Part shown: positions 59,601-64,000 of the stretch, piece after piece | Layout of the letters: each line of letters starts with the position of its first letter | How positions within the stretch are numbered: position 1 is the stretch's first letter | Source: Voacanga thouarsii | Lineage: Eukaryota; Streptophyta; Magnoliopsida; Gentianales; Apocynaceae | Reading direction: 5' to 3' | Length of the DNA stretch: 64,000 bases | Assembly: GCA_026120185.1 (NCBI GenBank) | Contig: JANUWF010003369.1 | Span: 124,001-188,000, forward strand | Notes under the pieces: generated by a model | Databases searched by the model: none | What the model was told of the DNA's origin: nothing | Seen by the model: only the letters and a program-made list of their open reading frames with translations | Made by a program: the position numbers and the translations under genes

Positions 59601-60080
59601 ACTCAATGAACTTGCAATTTTGATAAGAAGATGATTTATCAAGAACTGTTTTTGGATATGACGAACTGTGCTCCTTTGAATGATTGTTTATTGATGAAAA
59701 TTGACTTGCAAATATATTTTGTGACTTTGATAAACCTGCATGCATGAAATGTTGATATATGACATTTGCACACACGGGACTTACTGAGATGCCAATCTCG
59801 CACTATTGTTTATCATGATTTCAGGGGAGGGCTTGTATGAGCCGATTGAAGAAATAAGAGATGATCTTCCGTTTATTTTATTTTGATTTGTATTGTTTTC
59901 AAGAGACGATTGTTAGTTTTAAATTCTCAAACTTGTATAAGTTTTATCTTTGGTTGTAATAAGATTACCGCATTATTTTATTTAGTCATTTTCCTTTTGT
60001 ACCTCATTATAAAGACCCCTGGTACTTTGGACGGGACAACATCCCACCTTATTTGGATACGTAAGTAGTGGGATGTTACA
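56684..60080 (+). repeat. E5 3' LTR
   Basis: 3397 bp, TGTAATATCCC to GGATGTTACA. Colinear with the 5' LTR without S1: tRNA-like module 56947-57018, donor-like CAAGGTAAATA (GT at 58245), conserved block from about 59269, stem-loop 59541-59560, hairpin TGAGATGCCAATCTC, acceptor-like ATTTCAG (AG at 59823-59824). Confidence 0.9.
56947..57018 (+). other. tRNA-like module in E5 3' LTR
   Basis: A-box-like CAGTTTAGTGGTTGAGAC (position 8 at 56954) and a B-box-like sequence GGTCAAATCCC at 56999, 45 nt apart. Confidence 0.55.
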
Positions 60081-61661
60081 TGCACTTATGTATTATTTAT
60101 AATAATAAATAATTACTATTATTATTTTTTATTAATATAATTTATTGTTTATTATTAACATTATTTCTTATGTATTATTAATATCTTTTATTATTTATTA
60201 TTAATGTTATTATTATTTATTATTTATTATTAATAGTACTTATTATTTATTTCTAATATTATTTATTATTTATAATTATTATTTGTTAATAAATAAATAT
60301 TGTTATAATTTGTTATTTATTATTTATAGCACCTATTCACAATGGCATATCAAATTATTCTTATTCTATAGAATTAATAACAAACCTCAAAACACCTTAT
60401 CAATTAATTTTAGAACCCCTAAGATATTATTGCCATAGCTAGATGTTGTTGTAACTAGTTGAGCTAGGCATGTTAGGTTGGGAGTTATTTCTTTGAACAA
60501 GTGTTGTTTGGATATTAGGACTTATATCCTATATTCACCCCAGGCGGGGCTAGATTGTCTTGAGCCAACTTGCAAGACTATTGTGTTAAGGGAAAACAAG
60601 AGATTAGGTAAGTCCTTGTATAAAGTTGTTTGAAGATCAAAATCACTTCGGTAAGTCAAAATGTGTTGTCTACATGGAAATGTACTTGGGATGCAATTAT
60701 GGACAATTTTCTTTTCCTTTTCTATTCAATCAAACAATTTCAAGTTGAACAAGCAATTTTACACAAAATGCTAAACTCTTTCTAAAACTAACTTTGACAA
60801 GAATTTTGTAAACCATAATTGCTATTTTAAAGAAAACACATTGGATGTTTCTTCGCTTCCCAAATGGGTCAAATACAATGTTGAATACTCAATAAGGGTA
60901 GACTATTAAGACTAGTCTTTGAAGGGTTAGGATAAATCTCTCAGTAGGTGGCCACCTCTGAGGAATGAGCCCTTCCCGAATAGGATGTTAGTTCTATAGA
61001 TTATAGCGGTCCATGCTAACGAGTACAGTCAAGTGGACTGTGTATTTTCGGAATGGACAACTAGTAAGTTTGGGTGTAGAGAAAGAGGAGTATCTCACCC
61101 GGTAGGCCGTACACCTACCTTGTGTCAGAATGCACAAAGTGTGGCATCCTGAACATTCTTTTGTCATGGTGCACAAAGTGTGGTGTCGTGTCTAATTCTT
61201 TTGAATGGTTGCTTTTATTTTATACAATGTATGGCATTTGAAAGGAAAACACTACTCTTCACTTTATTTGAGACTTGCCAGCATTTCACTTCTATCAACA
61301 TCTCTCAACTTGCATACATGAACTGGTTTTCCTGAAACACCTTAAGCACACGCGGGCTTACTGAGATTTATTTCTCACCACCTTATTACACTATGTTTTC
61401 AGGTCGATCCTGCTGTGAAAGTTGATTGATTAATGTTATCTTTCATTGAAGACTTATTTTTATTGTACTTCATTTTAAAAGACTCTAGTAGACATTTGTT
61501 TATTTTGAGACTTGTTCATGTATTATTTTGTTTTGTAATAAGTTTAAACTTGGTTCATTTCTTTCCTTTCTTCTATGAATCCTAGTTATAAAGACCCCTT
61601 ATCCTAAGGATGGGGCAACATCTCCAACCCTATTAGGGTACGTAGGTAGTGGAGTATTACA
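60081..61661 (+). repeat. E4 3' LTR, middle part (E1-like)
   Basis: After the right TSD TGCAC it continues the interrupted LTR with TATTATTTATAATAATAAAT, an ATT-rich tract, a GAATACTCAATAAGGGTAG block, GTGCACAAAGTGTGG repeats, acceptor-like TTTTCAGGTCGATCC (AG at 61401-61402) and the terminal GGAGTATTACA. These are E1-like LTR sequences. It ends as a complete LTR end although E4 continues to 62449. Confidence 0.8.
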
Positions 61662-61673
61662 ATAACACGAACA

Positions 61674-62449
61674 ATTAGAGCTAATCTTGGAAAGCTAAGA
61701 TAAGTCTCTCGGTGGAGGCCTCCATCGAGAGATAAGCTCTATCTAGACAAGATGACAGTTTTAGTTAGTCAAGCCGGTCCGTGCTAGCAACTCAGTCCGT
61801 GTGGACTTTTTTTTTCAGAATGGACAATCGGTAAGTTAAGGTGTAGAGATGGAGGAGTATCTCACTAGTGGCTAATCACCCACTTGTATTGTGATGCAAG
61901 GTTTCACAATACACGGTCATGATGCAGAGTTTCATGGTCATGACAATGATGCAAGGTTTCATAGTCAACTTTGGTTGAGTGGTTTATTTTTTTGCAAGTT
62001 GTACTTTTTATTTTGCAAAGTTGATAAAATACCACTCAAGATTTAAAGATGAGTTTCTGGGCTTTCAAACTTTTTATTGTAACTTGTTTAAAATTTGCAT
62101 ACATGAAAGGTTTTCTTAAATTGTCATAAGCACACACAAGACTTACTGGGAAGTATTTCTCACCACCCTTTTAAGACAAGTTTTCAGGTCGATCCTACTT
62201 TGAAGGTTGAATTGCTTTGTGTTGCCTTGAGTTTTGAAGATTCGTTTTGATTGTATATGTTTCGTGAGAGATTTTAGTTATCATTTAATTGTTTTGAAAC
62301 TTATACAAGTATTGTTTTGTGTTGTAATAAGTTTTAAACTTAGATTATTTCTTTCATCTTTTTATTTAACTAGTTATAAAGACCCCTTGTCCTAAGAATT
62401 GAGCGACATCCTTACCCATTTTGGGGTACATAAGTAGTGGGGTGTTACA
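61674..62449 (+). repeat. E4 3' LTR, true right end
   Basis: From ATTAGAGCTAATCTTGG it follows the E4 5' LTR (31783-32562) including the TGATGCAAGGTTTC repeats and TTTTCAGGTCGATCC (AG at 62186-62187), and ends GGTGTTACA next to TSD CCTAC. The 12 bp 61662-61673 between the two LTR pieces is unassigned. Confidence 0.8.
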
Positions 62450-63549
62450 CCTACCAAATAGCATTCTCAACTTCACAAGAGCTAGTACGAGAATAAAGTT
62501 CCATTGAATACTCAAGAATTTTCATACACAACCACAACATATCATCGTGAAAATACTTTCTAAATAAATAGCCCAATACTCCTAAAACTTTTTTGTTAAA
62601 ATATTCACTTTCCCAAAAATACTTGATATATAGTATATATTCCCATATATTCAAATCTTGTTATAAGTATTTCCACCGTTCCAAAGTTTCATATACTCTT
62701 AGTTCATAAGTAACACTAATAAGTCTCAGAATACTCTAAATATAATTTTTCAAGATCATGCTATGCCTTTCGCAATTCATTTTATACATGATCATTTTAA
62801 TTCCAAATTCTTGTTAGCAAAATACAAGATTTTATATCCATCTTATCATAAATAAATGATTCCAAGATTAATAATTAAGCATGTTTTGATATATCATATC
62901 AACAAATTACATAAAGCTTTTCAATAAACAACACGATTCTGTTTTCCATTTTCTAGACAAGTTTCATATGTGATTTATAAAACATAACTTGCATAAAAGA
63001 TTTATCTCATAAATAATGACTTTCATGTGTAAATAAAAATGACTTTATGAAATTCATCCTACAAATGAAAACAATTTTGAGATATGGGGACTTACCTTAT
63101 ATCCTAGCAAAGAGAAAGTTCTTTAACTTAAGTTCTGAATTCCAAACCTTCACCTCCATGCCGATACATAAATTGAATATCCATCAATTTCCTATTACCA
63201 ATCTTAATCATATAATTCATCCCCTTACACACTATTCATACATCTTAATCATACTAATATTCCATTCCTATCTTACACTATTCCCCATCAACCAACATCA
63301 TAACAATTACCAAGTAGCATACACACATAACATGAAATTATTACTTCTCCAATAATTATATGATAAAATAAAGTGTTAGACTCAACACATTCACCTAAAT
63401 GTATAAAACATTTGAGTAGACAAGGTAATATCTCATAAATAAGCATTAAATTAAATATAGTTATCGTATAGCAACTTGATACAATTCTCAATGTCATACA
63501 AGCAACAAGATACTAAACTAATAATGTCTCAACCATCCTATGATGAAAT
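62450..63549 (-). repeat. E3 5' LTR, right part (minus strand)
   Basis: Continues the LTR cut at 26919. Its minus-strand reading has CTAGCTCTTGTGAAG and TTGAGTATTCAATGG, equivalents of the conserved LTR block, and GGTAAGTCCCC. It is more diverged than the other LTRs. Nothing coding is seen. It is interrupted at 63549 by a Copia LTR. Confidence 0.7.
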
Positions 63550-64000
63550 TGAAGGCTTAAGAGGGGAAAACATAGAGCACGCAATGAAAGCAAAAGCTGA
63601 AAAACTAGGGAAAAAAATTGAAGAACAGAAGAACCCGAACAGAGTCGGCGCCGGCTCCGGCTCCAACAGCCTCAGCCGACGCCAGTCCCACTCCGTCGGG
63701 ACTCCGAGGAGAAAAATTTCTAAAATTTTCTTCTTGTTCTCAAATATGGCTGGATAGGAATGTGTGGAACCGAGGTAGGTGTACTGGTGGAAACTTCTAG
63801 TGCGATTCCTGCAAGCCTCCTACTCCGCCTTTGCATATATGTGAACGCCAACCTCTCGATCTTTCAGTATATGGCCTGCCTAATCCCGTTTGCTGAACAA
63901 CTTACAAAGGCTAAGGAATTTTCTTGGAGTGTGAAGAGAGAGAGGCGTCTCTTTTTTCCACAGAGAAAAAGCCGTGACAACAACGTTTTTTTTTTTTCTA
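63550..64000 (-). repeat. Copia LTR, minus strand, running off the window
   Basis: Its 3' end, read on the minus strand, matches the end of the solo Copia LTR 31400-31519: GGAGCCGGCGCCGAC, CTTCAATTTTTTT, GCGTGCTCTATGTTTTCCC and a final CCTTCA. The boundary is TGAAGG at 63550. The other end lies beyond the window. The GC-rich patch 63640-63710 belongs to it. Confidence 0.75.

Larger units (their letters stand above)
39191..60080 (+). mobile_element. Element E5: Tekay-like Ty3/gypsy with two solo-LTR insertions
   Basis: AATACC-type LTRs at 39191-46794 (interrupted) and 56684-60080. Flanks TACAC (39186-39190) and TGCAC (60081-60085) form a 4-of-5 TSD; the joined host sequence matches the unbroken E1 LTR near 5030-5050 (CTAAAACTTTTATTTACACTTATA). 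Interior order: primer site, acidic ORF, gag, protease, RT, RNase H, integrase, chromodomain, purine tract. It contains minus-strand solo LTRs S1 in its 5' LTR and S2 between the acidic ORF and gag. Confidence 0.92.
26920..62449 (+). mobile_element. Element E4: Tekay-like Ty3/gypsy carrying nested insertions
   Basis: 5' LTR from 26920 (TGTAAAACCCC) to 32562, heavily decayed interior 32563-36129, 3' LTR from 36130 to 62449. Left flank CCTGC (26915-26919) and right flank CCTAC (62450-62454) form a 4-of-5 TSD, and E3 continues correctly on both sides. It contains a solo Copia LTR (30081-31519), complete element E5 (39191-60080) and through that S1 and S2. Without insertions the LTRs are about 4.2 kb. 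Its coding region has large deletions and is the oldest of the three visible interiors. Confidence 0.85.

Noticed and set aside
61654..61661. Right end of element E4
   Set aside because: It is a proper LTR terminus, but the following bases ATAAC do not match the left flank CCTGC, whereas CCTAC after 62449 does and restores E3.
63476..63800. Open frames with Gly/Ser/Ala-rich segments near the right edge
   Set aside because: They fall in the minus-strand Copia LTR and its junction with E3; the GC-rich patch is part of that LTR.

Overview
This window is plant nuclear DNA made almost entirely of nested LTR retrotransposons. I found no host gene, no functional tRNA or rRNA gene and no CRISPR array. 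The plant assignment rests on Tekay/Del-like Ty3/gypsy chromoviruses (protease, reverse transcriptase, RNase H, integrase and a C-terminal chromodomain), initiator-Met-tRNA primer sites (TGGTATCAGAGC), 5-bp target-site duplications (TSDs), Copia pieces with plant-type RT and RNase H motifs, and AT-rich, stop-riddled copies. A dicot heterochromatic or pericentromeric block is the likeliest setting (inference).

Layout. Element E1 enters from the left edge: a decayed pol (1-2276), then its 3' LTR (2291-6197 and 18695-19119). Complete element E2 (6198-18694, LTRs of about 3.45 kb, TSD ACACA/ACACC) splits that LTR. To the right lie a minus-strand Copia LTR piece (19120-19608), a decayed Copia pol with its 3' LTR (19609 to about 22.7 kb), an unclassified LTR-like block (22703-24109) and another Copia LTR (24444-25746). 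A minus-strand gypsy LTR with its primer site, E3 (25747-26919), is interrupted for 35.5 kb and resumes at 62450-63549, where a minus-strand Copia LTR (63550 to the window end) interrupts it again.

The 35.5-kb insert is element E4 (26920-62449, TSD CCTGC/CCTAC). Its 5' LTR holds a solo Copia LTR (30081-31519, TSD GAATT/GAACT). Its mosaic 3' LTR holds complete element E5 (39191-60080, TSD TACAC/TGCAC). E5 in turn holds two minus-strand solo LTRs, S1 (41986-46224, TSD TCATT/CCATT) and S2 (47796-51954, TSD GTACC/GTACC). The nest is therefore four levels deep, and nearly every boundary is supported by a 5-bp duplication.

Two related LTR types occur: one starting TGTAATACC (E2, E5) and one starting TGTAAAACC (E1, E4, S1, S2). 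Three features are not explained by a standard Tekay element. (1) All nine LTR heads carry a tRNA-like module with A-box and B-box sequences at canonical tRNA spacing. (2) The three elements whose 5' interior is visible carry an extra acidic reading frame between the primer site and gag; in E5 it is fully open (240 codons) although gag-pol is destroyed. (3) The LTRs share a splice-donor-like AAGGTAA and, 1.6-2.2 kb downstream, an acceptor-like TTTCAGG next to conserved small hairpins, suggesting an intron inside the LTR. These are sequence observations; their functions are inferred.
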